NCBI GenBank assembly: GCA_029339505.1 | Contig: JAQISU010000132.1 | Coordinates: 5,884,501-5,948,500 of the forward strand | DNA: 64,000 nucleotides | Source of the DNA: Unio delphinus | Taxonomy: Eukaryota; Mollusca; Bivalvia; Unionida; Unionidae | Reading direction: 5' to 3' | In this document: piece after piece, positions 12,190 to 23,028 of the stretch | Layout of the letters: each line of letters opens with the position of its first letter | Position numbering within the stretch: position 1 is the first letter of the stretch | Notes under the pieces: generated by a model | Databases searched by the model: none | The model's input: only the letters and a program-made list of their open reading frames with translations | Told to the model about the DNA's origin: nothing | Position numbers and translations under genes: made by a program

Positions 12190-15100
12190 CCAAGTACAAA
12201 ATTCAAAAATAATTTAAGTGAGCAATACTTAAAAAATCCAAGTATGCATTTGTTAAATAATCCAAGTGTGCTACCTTAAAAAACCCAAGTGTACAATTCT
12301 TAAATAATCCAAGTGTACAATGCTTAAATAATCTAAGTGTACAATTCTTAAGTAGTCCAAGTGTGCTATCTTAAATAATCCAAGTGTACAATTCTTAAAT
12401 AATCCAAGTGTACAATTCTTAAATAGTCCAAGTTGCTATCTTAAATAATCCAAGTGTACAATTCTTAAATAATCCAAGTGTACAATTCTTAAGTAGACCA
12501 AGTGTGCTATCTTAAATAATCCAAGTGTACAATTCTTAAAAAATCAAAGTGTACAATTCTTAAGTAGTCCAAGTGTACTATCTTAAATAATCCAAGTGTA
12601 CAATTCTTAAATAATCCAAGTGTACAAGTCTTAAGTAGTCCAAGTATGCTATCTTAAAAAATCCAAGTGTACAATTCTTAAATAATCCAAGTGTACAATT
12701 CTTAAGTAGTCCAAGTGTGCTACCTTAAATAATCCAAGTGTACAATTCTTAAATAATCCTAGTGTACTATTCTTAAGTAGTCCAAGTGTGCTATCTTAAA
12801 TAATCCAAGTGTACAATTCTTAAATAATCCAAGTGTAAAATTCTTAAATAATCCAAGTGTGCTACCTTAAATAATCCAATTGTACAATACTTAAATAGTC
12901 CAAGTGTACAATACTTAAATAATCCAAGTGTACAATTCTTAAATAGTCCAAGTGTACAATACTTAAATAATCCAAGTGTACAATACTTAAATAATCCATG
13001 TGTATAATACTTAAATAGTCCAAGTGTACAATACTTAAAATGTCCAAGTGTACAATTCTTAAATAATCCAAGTGTACAATACTCAAATAGTCCAAGTGTA
13101 CAATACTTAAATAATCCAAGTGTACAGTACTTAAATAGTCCAAGTGTACAATTTTTAATAATCCAAGTGTACAATACTTAAATAGTCCAAGTGTACAATA
13201 CTTAAATAATCCAAGTGTACAATACTTAAATAGTCCAAGTGTACAATACTTAAATAATCCAAGTGTACAATACTTAAATAGTCCAAGGGTACAATAATTA
13301 AATAATCCTAGTGTACTATTCTTAAGTAGTCCAAGTGTGCTATCTTAAATAATCCAAGTGTACAATTCTTAAATAATCCAAGTGTAAAATTATTAAATAA
13401 TCCAAGTGTGCTACCTTAAATAATCCAAGTGTATAATACTTAAATAGTCCAATTGTACAATACTTAAATAATCCAAGTGTACAATACTTAAATAATCCAA
13501 GTGTACAATACCTAAATAATCCAAGTGTATAATACTTAAATAGTCCAATTGTACAATACTTAAATAATCCAAGTGTATAATACTTAAATAGTCCAATTGT
13601 GCTACCTTTAATAATCCAAGTGTGCAATACTTAATTAATCCAAGTGTACAATACTTAAATAATCCAAGTGTACAATTCTTAAATAGTCCAAGTGTACAAT
13701 ACTTAAATAATCCAAGTGTACAATACTTAAATAGTCCAAGTGTACAATACTTAAATAATCCAAGTGTACAATACTTAAATAATCCATGTGTATAATACTT
13801 AAATAGTCCAAGTGTACAATACTTAAAATGTCCAAGTGTACAATTCTTAAATAATCCAAGTGTACAATACTCAAATAGTCCAAGTGGACAATACTTAAAT
13901 AATCCAAGTGTACAATACTTAAATAGTCCAAGTGTACAATACTTAAATAATCCAAGTGTACAATACCTAAATAGTCCAAGTGTACAATACTTAAATAATC
14001 CAAGTGTACAATACTTAAATAGTCCAAGGGTACAATAATTAAATAATCCAAGTGTACAATTCTTAAATAATCCAAGTGTACAATACTTAAATAATCCATG
14101 TGTATAATACTTAAATAGTCCAAGTGTACAATACTTAAATAGTCCAAGTGTACAATTCTTAAATAATCCAAGTGTACAATACTCAAATAGTCCAAGTGTA
14201 CAATACTTAAATAATCCAAGTGTACAATACTTAAATAGTCCAAGTGTACAATTCTTAAATAATCCAAGTATACAATACTTAAATAGTCCAAGTGTACAAT
14301 ACTTAAATAATCCAAGTGTACAATACTTAAATAGTCCAAGTGTGCTACCTTAAATAATCCAAGTGTACAATTCTTAAATAATCCTAGTGTACTATTCTTA
14401 AGTAATCCAAGTGTGCTATCTTAAATAATCCAAGTGTACAATTCTTAAATAATCCAAGTGTAAAATTCTTAAATAATCCAAGTGTGCTACCTTAAATAAT
14501 CCAAGTGTATAATACTTAAATAGTCCAATTGTACAATACTTAAATAATACAAGTGTACAATACTTAAATAATCCAAGTATACAATACTTAAATAATCCAA
14601 GTGTATAATACTTAAATAGTCCAATTGTACAATACTTAAATAATACAAGTGTACAATACTTAAATAATCCAAGTATACAATACTTAAATAATCCAAGTGT
14701 ATAATACTTAAATAGTCCAATTGTGCTACCTTTAATAATCCAAGTGTGCAATACTTAATTAATCCAAGTTTACAATACTTAAATAATCCAAGTGTACAAT
14801 ACTTAAATAGTCCAAGTGTACACTTCTTAAATAATCCAAGTGTACAGTTCTTAAATAATCCAAGTGTGCTACCTTAAATAATCCAAGTGTACAATACTTA
14901 AATAGTCCAAGTGTACAATATTGAAATAATCCAAGTGTACAATACTGAAATAGTCCAAGTGTACAATACTTAAATAATCCAAGTGTACAGTACTTAAATA
15001 GTCCAAGTGTACAATTCTAAAATAATCCAAGTGTACAATTCTTAAATAATTCAAGTGTGCTACCTTAAATAATCCAAGTGTACAATACTTAAATAGTCCA

Positions 15101-15297
15101 AGTGTACAATACTGAAATAATCCAAGTGTACACTACTCAAATAGTCCAAGTGTACAATACTTAAATAATCCAAGTGTACAATACTTAAATAGTCCAAGTG
15201 TACAATTCTTAAATAATCCAAGTGTACAATTATTAAATAACCCAAGTCTGCTACCTTAAATAATTCAAGTGTACAATACTTAAATAGTCCAAGTGTC
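12190..15297 (+). repeat. 3.1-kb minisatellite, 24-bp unit
   Basis: Roughly 130 copies of CCAAGTGTACAATACTTAAA plus TAAT or TAGT, the two endings often alternating to give a 48-bp dimer. Variant units (GTGCTACCTTAAAT, TAAAATGTCC, GGGTACAATAATTAA) recur at long intervals, showing higher-order duplication: TAAAATGTCC near 13041 and 13829, and CCAATTGTGCTACCTTTAAT near 13593 and 14717. The unit length is a multiple of three, so two minus-strand frames stay open for hundreds of codons (V-H-L-D-Y-L-S-I and T-L-G-L-F-K-Y-C). These are a property of the repeat, not evidence of a gene. The array lies immediately upstream of the ZNF2 promoter-like block. Confidence 0.96.
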
Positions 15298-15594
15298 CAT
15301 GCAATCCTAGAATACCAGACTGAAAAATTTCACTCAAGCACCGTTTGTTCACTATCTTTGCAAGGAGGTCACAAATATAGGGCGATGTTGTTCTTTCTTG
15401 GACATATGATGGTATAGAGCTATGAAACACTCGCGTTGTCTATTTTTATCCCCTAATAAGTTTGATCGTATACCATTGCCCAATCTCAAGATTAATTGAG
15501 CGGAGTAAATGTCCTACAGGATAGCAAGATTCTATGATTATGTACTATCCACAATTCACTGAAAACGTCAATAACTCGGAATCAACAAAATACA
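15298..15594 (+). promoter_or_regulatory. Degenerate ZNF-family promoter and 5' leader (ZNF2)
   Basis: This segment aligns with the region upstream of ZNF3 and ZNF4: CAGACTG, CACCGTTTGTTCAC, GTATAGAGCTATG, CGCGTTGTCTAT, GCGGAGTAAATGTCCTAC and ACTCGGAATCAAC all have counterparts there. The TATAAATA box of ZNF3 and ZNF4 is changed to AAATATAGG here, and the upstream ATG of the conserved 12-codon leader ORF is lost (GTATACCATTG in place of GTATGACAATG). Confidence 0.65.
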
Positions 15595-15894
15595 TTGGAT
15601 CTTCGAAATGACGTTTCCTGCATGTCGACTTCGGCGATGTCCATGATTTCTAAAGTGGCAGTTCCCAATGGGACAGAGAAAACAGAAGTATTGGTGGATT
15701 CCATCGAACTTGACCACAATACGAAATTTTGCTATTGATGATGCTGATTTGACTGAGAGGAAGCGTTTCAAATGTGATTTGTGTGATAAGAAATTTGCAG
15801 ATAGCTCAAATTTAAAGAAACATATAAGAACACATACTGGAGAAAAACCATTCAAATGTTCAGAATGCGGTAAACAGTTTACTGAAAGCGGTCA

Positions 15895-15938
<44 letters not shown>

Positions 15939-16746
15939 ATTTAACGCCATTTTTCAGCACAATATAGGCTATACATGGCGGCCAGTATTAATGGCGGAGG
16001 AAGAAACCGGACAAACCCCGGAAAGAACCACCGACCCACGAGAAGCTACTGGCAAGCTTTCTCACATAACTACATTTGCCGAATCTTAGACTCGAACACA
16101 CGCAGAGGTGAGATGGCAGTGGTCCGTAACGGACAGCGCTTTAGACCACTCGGAAAGCGGTCATCTATAGAGGCACTTGAGAGTACATAGTGGTGAAAAA
16201 CCGTACAAATGTGAAGTATGTAGTCTACATTTCAGTCAATCTGACATCCTGAAGACGCATATGAATAAACATACAGGGATAAAACCATACAAATGTGAAT
16301 TATGTGGTAAATGTTTTAGTGGAAGAGGAAGCATAAAGATACACTTTAGAATTCACAGGGGTGAAAAGCCATACAAGTGTGAAGATTGTGGGCAAACGTT
16401 TTATGATAATGGAAACTTAAAGCAACACAAAAGAATGCATTTAGGAGACAAATGGTATAAATGTGATGAATGTGGAAAGACGTTTAATTACAAGAGTAAT
16501 CTCAAAGAACACTTGAGAATTCATTCTGCATATAAACCATATATATGTAAACATTGTAATAAAATGTTTACCCACAGCGGAAACCTTAAAGACCACATGA
16601 GAGTGCATACAAGAGAAAAACCATTCAGATGTGAATTTTGTGATCAAGTCTTTAGTCAGAGGGGAAGTATGAAGAGGCACATGTCGAAGCAGCATCAGTT
16701 GAAAACATCACAGATAGTTCAAGTAAAAAAGAAAAGGAAGAAATAA
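15595..16746 (+). pseudogene. ZNF2: eight-finger C2H2 zinc-finger pseudogene
   Basis: A paralogue of ZNF1, ZNF3 and ZNF4 with recognisable coding sequence for all eight fingers and the SAYKP linker before finger 7. Four lesions are visible. (1) The family start codon is TTG at 15595 (L-D-L-R-N-D where paralogues have M-D-L-P-N). (2) An extra T in the run at 15727-15730 shifts the frame before finger 1. (3) A SINE is inserted in finger 2 between duplicated 14-bp target sites (15884-15897 and 16153-16166), adding 269 bases. (4) Just after the SINE, the linker codon AAG of the paralogues is TAG at 16168-16170, so the gene would be broken even without the SINE. Fingers 3-8 remain open from 16171 to 16746. 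It cannot make the ancestral protein; a protein from an internal start such as the ATG at 16261 is conceivable but not supported. Confidence 0.92.
15898..16152 (-). mobile_element. tRNA-derived SINE, full-length, in ZNF2
   Basis: A 255-bp insertion on the minus strand. Its poly(A) tail appears as a T run at 15898-15935 and its tRNA-like head ends at 16152 with the complement of CGAGTGGTCTAAAGCGCTG. It is flanked by perfect 14-bp target-site duplications GAAAGCGGTCATCT. It is closely similar to the copy at 40943-41190. No coding capacity; such elements depend on a LINE for mobility. Confidence 0.93.
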
Positions 16747-16901
16747 GACCACCAGAAACACCAGGAGTAACATCACAGTTAGTTAAAGTAAAGACGAAAA
16801 TTAAGAAATAAAACCACCAGTAACATAGGAGTAATATCACCGACAGAGAAAGTAAAGAAGAAAAAGAAGAAATAAGAAAAGAACAAGGAGTAACATTATA
16901 G

Positions 16902-17367
16902 TGTTACGTGCTTAGGCTCGAATAAGCAACAACACAGAAAGAGTGAAAACTAACAAGCTTGTATAACATTAACAAAGATTTATTTAAGTACAATTATTTT
17001 CATAAAATAAATAAACTTACGGTTTTAGAGAATCAAATCCAACAAATATAGAATTCACAAAATAATCCACTAATGGAATTGCAAGTCCTGATAAATAAAT
17101 GTTCTAATAGTTCCAGGTTCGAATCTTGACGATGTAATCCAAAATGGCTGACAATGTCACGTGATGCAGTTCTTGTTTCGTTGTTCTTATTTTGTTATCA
17201 TCCAAATGAAATTATGAAACATATGTCCTTTTCCAGATAAATAGAATAATTCTTCTTTTCCAACGAATTGACACAAAGTCCAGAATAAAATTAACACTCA
17301 AACATGAAATACACAGCTAATAACTTACAGCCCAAAGATTCTACTAAAGTTAGCCTCCAAAACACAG

Positions 17368-17418
<51 letters not shown>

Positions 17419-17782
17419 ATTCCCTCGTAAACAAGAGGAATCATGTGATTCTGGAAGGTCACAGAAAGAAGCTACCTTCTCCAAGTCACGTAATAATGGA
17501 ATGTTTTAGAAGGAAATCATTCACTTTCCACCCTCAAGAACTAAAAATAAAAGTGTTGTCCTTAAAATTGACCAATAGTTTTAGAGGCTTGTTGACAATA
17601 TCTAGAGCAAGGTCAGGATTTAGGTCAAACAAGCCAAGGTCAACCTGTTTACAACTAAGAGTCTAGGTCAAACTGAATTTTCTAGAAAAAATCTCCCAAT
17701 TAATGGATAAATATTAAACCCTAAATGACGAATTTGGATTTAACAATAAAAAATAAATAAATTAAATCCAATAGCCGTAACA
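16902..17782 (-). repeat. 3' LTR of the Gmr1-like element
   Basis: Plus-strand sequence starts TGTTACGTGCTTAGGCTCG and ends AATAGCCGTAACA. It matches 22005-22852 nearly base for base. The 33-base length difference comes from a longer TA run at 17370-17415. Confidence 0.95.
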
Positions 17783-17793
17783 CCTTCCCCCAT
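17783..17793 (-). other. Polypurine tract
   Basis: On the minus strand ATGGGGGAAGG abuts the TGTTACGG start of the 3' LTR, as expected for the plus-strand primer of an LTR retrotransposon. Confidence 0.75.
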
Positions 17794-17894
17794 AAAATAA
17801 AAAGAAAGGTTTATATGATAAAACTTTCTTTTTACCACAAACCAATTTACATCTGAGATTAAAGGAGCTAGTACAAATTACACAATATAATAAA

Positions 17895-18590
17895 TTATAC
17901 ACGGGAAAGAGTGTCTACAATTATATTATCAAGAAATAGCCTCAACCTTTTAACTTGTCCATGTCCCACAAAATGTCCTAAGAAAGCTACTCTAGCAAGG
18001 CAGAACTCACTTTTAAATAAATTAACATTCAAACACGCATTAGTGAGTCTGTCAAAGAATTTTCTAATTGTTGCTAGATGTTCTCTCCAGGTGTCGCTGT
18101 AGATGATGACGTCACAATTTTCTAGACCAGAGATGATCATTTTTATGAGACGTTGAGATGGACTTTCTTTATATTGGTAGAGTCCATTTTGGAGTCACAA
18201 TATTAAGTTTTCCTTTGCTCTCTCCGTAGTGGAATCTGCCAAAATCCTTTCAGAAGGTCAAATTTTGGTGACATACTTGGCATTCCCAATTTTATCAATA
18301 CAATTGTCAATTCTTGGTAATGGGAATGAATCTGTTTTTGTCACTCTGTTCACCTACCTTTAATCAGTGCACATACGGAAAGTTTTATCTGGTTTTGAAA
18401 CAAGTATGCATGGTGAACTCCAATCACTTTTACTGGGCTTGATAAAAAACATTCTCCAGCAAATACTGAATTTCCTTTTCCAAGTATTCCTGTTTGAGTG
18501 GACTCATCCTGCATGGATGCTGTTTGGAATTTTCAATTTCAACGTCATGAAACTTTTGTTTGTCCTTGTAAGAATATCTGGACATAAGTG
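17895..18590 (-). pseudogene. RT domain with fused RNase H tail (Gmr1-like pol, 3' part)
   Basis: Upstream part (about 18590-18350): PLKQEYLEKEIQYLLENVF, the usual entry into a gypsy RT. Then broken pieces, and from 18140 the segment SGLENCDVIIYSDTWREHLA and ATIRKFFDRLTNACLNVNLF, the part just after the catalytic aspartates; the YIDD box itself has lost residues. LGHFVGHGQVKRL follows and then jumps straight to LDNIIVDTLSRV, a peptide normally at the very end of RNase H. So a deletion joined RT to the RNase H end. A stop codon follows at 17895 and the polypurine tract is about 100 bases on, so RNase H, not integrase, ends this polyprotein. Confidence 0.8.
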
Positions 18591-18779
18591 CTCATATAAT
18601 AATAACTTTCAGTTCATTTCTTTCTTGCACTTGCAACTGTGAAAGTTTCTGGTCTCGATTTTTTTTTATAATTTCTGAATTCCAACAATTCGTCGCTCCA
18701 ATGTCAATAGAATCCGACGATATTTCTTCACTAAGTGGGACAGGCACAACTAAATTAATTACATATTTAACATGGCTAT

Positions 18780-19433
18780 TTCTTTAAATATACTGGTACT
18801 CCTATAATTAATTTAGATCCCAGGAGCACTAATACTATAATTTAACTAATTCATTTTCTTCTTAACTTTGTACGGGCCATAATATCTAATCTGAAGAAAA
18901 GTAAGAAGAATGAACAAGAGTAACACAACTCCATTATCAGACTCAAAAGTTCTCTCCCTTTTAGTTCTTTCAAACCATAGTTTCATTTTTAACTTTAATT
19001 GATTACTTGACTTGGTCTTAGATAAGGGATCTACGCAATCTACTATAATTCTACCAAATGATTCGTCAAAGGCAGGAATAGGTTGCAGATGAGCCTTAGG
19101 TATCTTCTGATTGGGTTTTCCTACCATTTGGCAAGTATGACAAGACCTACAGTATTTGGCAACATCACTTTTGATTTTTGGCCAATAGAAGTGAGTCAAG
19201 ATCTTGTGATACATTTTATTAATCCCTAAATGACCAGCCAAAGAAGTTTCATGGGCCAGATTAAGTATTTCCTGTCTGTAAGGTTTTGGAACTACTATTT
19301 GATAGTTCACTGACCACTCATCACCAGCAGGTACCTCGGAAGGTCTCCATTTTCTCATAAGTATTCCATTTTTAATGAAATAACAGACAGGAACTTCAGT
19401 GACTTCAGTCTTATTTATGACCCTTTGAAACAA
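18780..19433 (-). pseudogene. Integrase with core deleted (Gmr1-like pol, middle part)
   Basis: The zinc-binding HHCC domain is intact: AHETSLAGHLGINKMYHKIL and VAKYCRSCHTCQ (His-His-Cys-Cys). It continues into the core as FGRIIVDCVDPLSKTKSSNQ, which holds the first catalytic aspartate, and then jumps to the C-terminal tail KLWFERTKRERTF and YYGPYKVKKK. The second aspartate and the glutamate are therefore missing and the protein could not integrate DNA. The region encoding the family's tail continues past a stop toward 18780 and leads into the RT region, which supports a real integrase-before-RT order rather than a rearrangement. Confidence 0.85.
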
Positions 19434-19511
19434 ACAGGAGATCTCAGGATCTTTTTCCTGTTCGATGACAAGTGACTGTCGTTTATCACCCTGATTAAGA
19501 GAATGAGTTAT

Positions 19512-19874
19512 TCAAAGAGGACCACTATGATCAATACCTTCTGATTGATCTAAACCAAGAGTAAAAGTGATCTCATAAAAAACCTGACCTATAAAAGCGC
19601 CAGTTGAAGGAATGCTGCCTTCTATAACACCATTCTCAATATCATCACCCTGATTAGAATAAAGAGAATGAGTTGTCAAAAGAGGATCAATATGATCAAT
19701 ACCTTCTGATTGATCTAAACCAAGAGTAAAAGTGACCTCATCAAAAACCTGACCTATACAAGCGTCAGTTGAAGGAATGCTGCCTTCTATAACATCATAA
19801 ACCTGACCCACGCAGGTGTCAGATAAGGAAATACTGCCCTTTTCAACTTCATTCTCAAGAGCTTTCTTTACCAT
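19512..19874 (-). pseudogene. Protease-integrase linker with internal duplication
   Basis: A 120-codon open stretch between protease and integrase with two copies of a 165-bp (55-codon) unit, one containing EGSIPSTDACIGQVFDEVTF and the other EGSIPSTGAFIGQVFYEITF, each followed by TLGLDQSEGIDH. The duplication keeps the frame. No known domain. It may be spacer polyprotein of this element family. Confidence 0.7.
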
Positions 19875-19913
19875 AGCTCTAGTAACCGTACAAGCTTGAA
19901 GTATATCAGGGAT

Positions 19914-20470
19914 TTATTTTTCAATTGGATCAACTTTCTGATCCAAATTAGGCTTGTCAGTCCAAAGTGGATTAACCACAACCTTGTCTCTAGCTAAGTC
20001 GTTGCCTAGCAATAAATCTATTCCCTCAACAGGTAAAACCGAGACCGTTCCGATTGTCACAGGTCCTGACACTAAGTCTGATGACAAATTTACACAATGG
20101 AGAGGAACATTAACAACGCCGCACTCTACTCCCTGAAAAAGAACACTTTCATTAGAAGAAGACTTCTCAGAAAAAGGCAAAGTACCTGATAATAAAAGAC
20201 TCTGAGAGGCTCCTGTGTCCCTTAAAATTTTAATAGGGGTGGGATTGGCTGAATCACCCAAGAGTGATATAGAACCCTTCGATATGAATGGTTCATAATT
20301 CTCCATATCAAAATCAGACTGGGATTTATTAGACCCAACAAATGTATTGCTTTCAATACATGACTGTGACCTTGACCTCTTGTAAATAAGAGCATTTGGA
20401 ACAGGTCTATCTTGATTCTGATGCCTATTTTTCAATTTGTTGCAATCAGAAATAACGTGTCCTTTTTTTC
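19914..20470 (-). pseudogene. Zinc knuckle and retropepsin (Gmr1-like gag-pol junction)
   Basis: Begins with the end of a CCHC-type knuckle (KKGHVISDCNKL) whose first half, CNFCKK, lies in the neighbouring frame near 20465, so there is a frameshift or a programmed shift here. The aspartic protease has the active-site motif ILRDTGASQSLLL (about 20200-20240) and the later GIDLLLGNDLA (about 19990-20025), both typical of retropepsins. The frame then stays open to 19914. Confidence 0.85.
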
Positions 20471-21885
20471 TTGCAAAAGTTACACGTCGGAAGAGACAAG
20501 GATCTATAATCAAACTTCTCTGAAGTCTGATTTTTGAAAGTTGTGTTAGTTTGAGTTTTAGAAGGGCTTGAATTAGGCGGAAATACTTTTCTGCCATTAA
20601 ATTGTTGAGTAGAAGTCTTGTTAACAAAACGAACTTTATGTGTCAAAGAATATTCGTCTGCAGCTCGAGCAGCATTTTCCAAGGTTTCAATCTTATGCTC
20701 ATCAAGATAAGTTTTAACATCATTATGGACACAGTTTTTGAACTCTTCAATTAATATAATTTGCTTGAGATTTTGATAATCTTGCTCAACTTTCTTGGCT
20801 AAACACCATCTATCAAACAACTGCTCTTTTTGTCTAGCAAATTCGACATGAGTTTGTCCAGCTTCTTTTCTGCAATTTCTAAATTTTTGCCTATAGGCTT
20901 CAGGAACTAACTCATAACCTCTTAAAATGCATTCTTTAACTACATTATAGTCACTACTTTGATGAACAGACAGTGAACAGTAAATATCACTAGCCCTACC
21001 AGTAAGTACACATTGTAATAACATGGTCCAATATTCTCTTGGCCACTTTAAATTTTCAGCAACTTTCTAAAAACGAATGAAGTATTTGTCTACTTCTTCT
21101 TCTCTGAAAGAGGGCACTAATTTAATATTCCTTGTTATATCAAAATTTAAATTAGAATTTGAAGTATGACGGAGTTTTTCACTTGCCAGCTCTAATTCTT
21201 TCATTTTAATTTCATGTTGTAATTGTTTTTCTTTCTCCCTTTCCTGAAATTCCAGCCTCTTCAACTCTAATTCTCTCTCTATCTCCTTTTTTGTAATTGT
21301 CTTTCTTTCTCCCTTTCTTGTCTCTCTCTCTCTTTCTTCTTTTTGTAATTCAATTTGCTTTTCTTTCTCCTCTCTCTCACTATCAATCCGCATCCGCTCT
21401 TTTTGTAATTCAATCTGCCTTTCTTTCTCCTTTCTCTCTCTATCAATCCGCATTTGCTCTTTTTGTAATTCAATTTGTTTTTCTTTCTCCTCTCTCTGTC
21501 TCTCTCCTTTTCCTGAAATTCCAGTTTTTTAAACTCTAATTCCCTCTCTCTCCTCTTTTTCAGATTGTAATTGTCTTTCTTTATCCCTTTCCTGAAATTC
21601 CAGCTTCTTTAACTCTAATTCCATCTGGAATTTTAATTCTAATTCCTTTAGTTTAATGTCAGAGTCTGATGCAGACTTACTGACTGGAATCAAAGCACTT
21701 TGTTGCAAAAGACCCTGTTCTACCAAATACTGGACCAAAATCTTTTTGATATCTTGTTTCGTTAAAGAAGCCTTGACTTCAGAAAGATCGTATTTTCTGG
21801 CAAGTTGAACCAACTCGTCTTTTTTGAAAAGATCTAATTGCTCCTGGGTAGGATTAGAAAGAAATATTTCTACCTTAGATGTCAT
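20446..21885 (-). pseudogene. Gag region with coiled coil (Gmr1-like element)
   Basis: N-terminal piece from ATG at 21885 (MTSKVEIFLSN) carries a helical segment KDELVQLARKYDLSEVKASL. A long charged coiled coil follows across two frames (21650-21180) with three near-repeats of the type RMRIDSEREEKEKQIELQKE. The capsid-like domain (21024-20600) includes AYRQKFRNCRKEAGQTHVEF, similar in kind to SCAN/gypsy Gag capsid helices. Frame changes occur near 21500 and 21060. Gag would assemble the particles that package the RNA; this copy appears unable to make full-length protein. Confidence 0.78.
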
Positions 21886-22004
21886 TTTGATACAAGCGTG
21901 TCAGTCTCACTAAAGATTTAAAATTTTCAAAAACTAGGGGAAATTCAAATTTAAATTCAAATTTATCTCAAATCTCAATCCCGAGACGATAGCTACCAAT
22001 TCTA

Positions 22005-22852
22005 TGTTACGTGCTTAGGCTCGAATAAGCAGCAACACAGAAAGAGTGAAAACTAACAAGCTTGTATAACTTTAACAATGATTTATTTAAGTACAATTAT
22101 TTTCATAAAATAAATAAACTTGCGGTTTTAGAGAATCAAATCCAACAAATATAGAATTCACAAAATAATCCACTAATGGAATTGCAAGTCCTGATAAATA
22201 AATGTTCTAATAGTTCCAGGTTCGAATCTTGACGATGTAATCCAAAATGGCTGACAATGTCACGTGATGCAGTTCTTGTTTCGTTGTTCTTGTTTTGTTA
22301 TCATCCAAATGAAATTATGAAACATATGTTCTTTTCCAGATAAATAGAATAATTCTTCTTTTCCAACGAATTGACACAAAGTCCAGAATAAAATTAACAC
22401 TCAAACATGAAATACACAATTAATAACTTACAGCCCAAAGATTCTACTAAAGTTAGCCTCCAAAACACAGCTATATATATATATGTAATTCCCTCGTAAA
22501 CAAGAGGAATCATGTGATTCTGGAAGGTCACATAAAGAAGCTACCTTCTCCAAGTCACGTAATAATGGAATGTTCTAGAAGGAAGTCATTCACTTTCCAC
22601 CCTCAAGAACTAAAAATAAAAGTTTTGTCCTTGAAATTGACCAATAGTTTTAGAGGCTTGTTGACAATGTCTAAAGCAAGGTCAGGATTTAGATCAAACA
22701 ATCCAAGGTCAACTTGTTTACAACTAAGAGTCTAGGTCAAACTGAATTTTCTAGAAAAAAATCTCCCAATTAATGGATAAATATTAAACCCTAAATGACA
22801 AATTTGGATTTAACAATAAAAAATAAATAAATTAAATCCAATAGCCGTAACA
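22005..22852 (-). repeat. 5' LTR of the Gmr1-like element
   Basis: Ends TGTTACG...CGTAACA on the plus strand as in the 3' LTR. Next to it on the internal side, the minus strand reads TAGAATTGGTAGCTATCGTC; the TGG in it could begin a tRNA primer-binding site, but I cannot name the tRNA. Confidence 0.93.
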
Positions 22853-23028
22853 ATTGATAGTCCAATAAAACAGACCCATAAATATCTGTTGATATTTTTA
22901 TTTCTGTCTCAGAGTGGAAGTGGAGTGGGTTAAGTCTTCCTCCATTGCATGGGGTTCAGATATATGTGAACTGTACCGTTAAATGTACACTGTTTCTATA
23001 AGCCCGAGTCAACAGCTAAATGATTATT

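Larger units (their letters stand above)
16902..22852 (-). mobile_element. Complete LTR retrotransposon, gypsy superfamily, Gmr1-like pol order
   Basis: Two LTRs (TG...CA) enclose a minus-strand gag-pol region about 4.2 kb long. In transcription order the recognisable parts are gag with a coiled coil and zinc knuckle, retropepsin, integrase zinc-binding domain and integrase tail, RT, and the last residues of the RNase H region directly followed by a stop and the polypurine tract. Most gypsy elements have integrase last; the order protease-integrase-RT is known for the Gmr1 clade. The integrase core, much of the RT and nearly all of RNase H are deleted, and frameshifts occur, so it is non-autonomous. 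By my hand count the LTRs differ at about 19 positions plus the length of a TA run, so insertion was fairly recent. No clean 5-bp target duplication: flanks are ...ATTATAG and ATTGATAG.... Confidence 0.9.

Noticed and set aside
12190..15297. Long minus-strand open frames (up to 234 codons) in the 24-bp array
   Set aside because: They follow from a repeat unit divisible by three that lacks stops in two frames. No gene-like start, composition or homology.
17304..17666. Plus-strand open frame in the LTR (also at 22514)
   Set aside because: Lies within the LTR, includes a TA run, and differs in length between the two LTRs because of that run.
21297..21539. Plus-strand Ser/Leu/Phe-rich open frame
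   Set aside because: Mirror of the gag coiled-coil repeats.
16895..22860. Target-site duplication ATT(G)ATAG of the LTR element
   Set aside because: Flanks ATTATAG and ATTGATAG are alike but not identical and not of the 5-bp length expected. Could be chance or partial decay.
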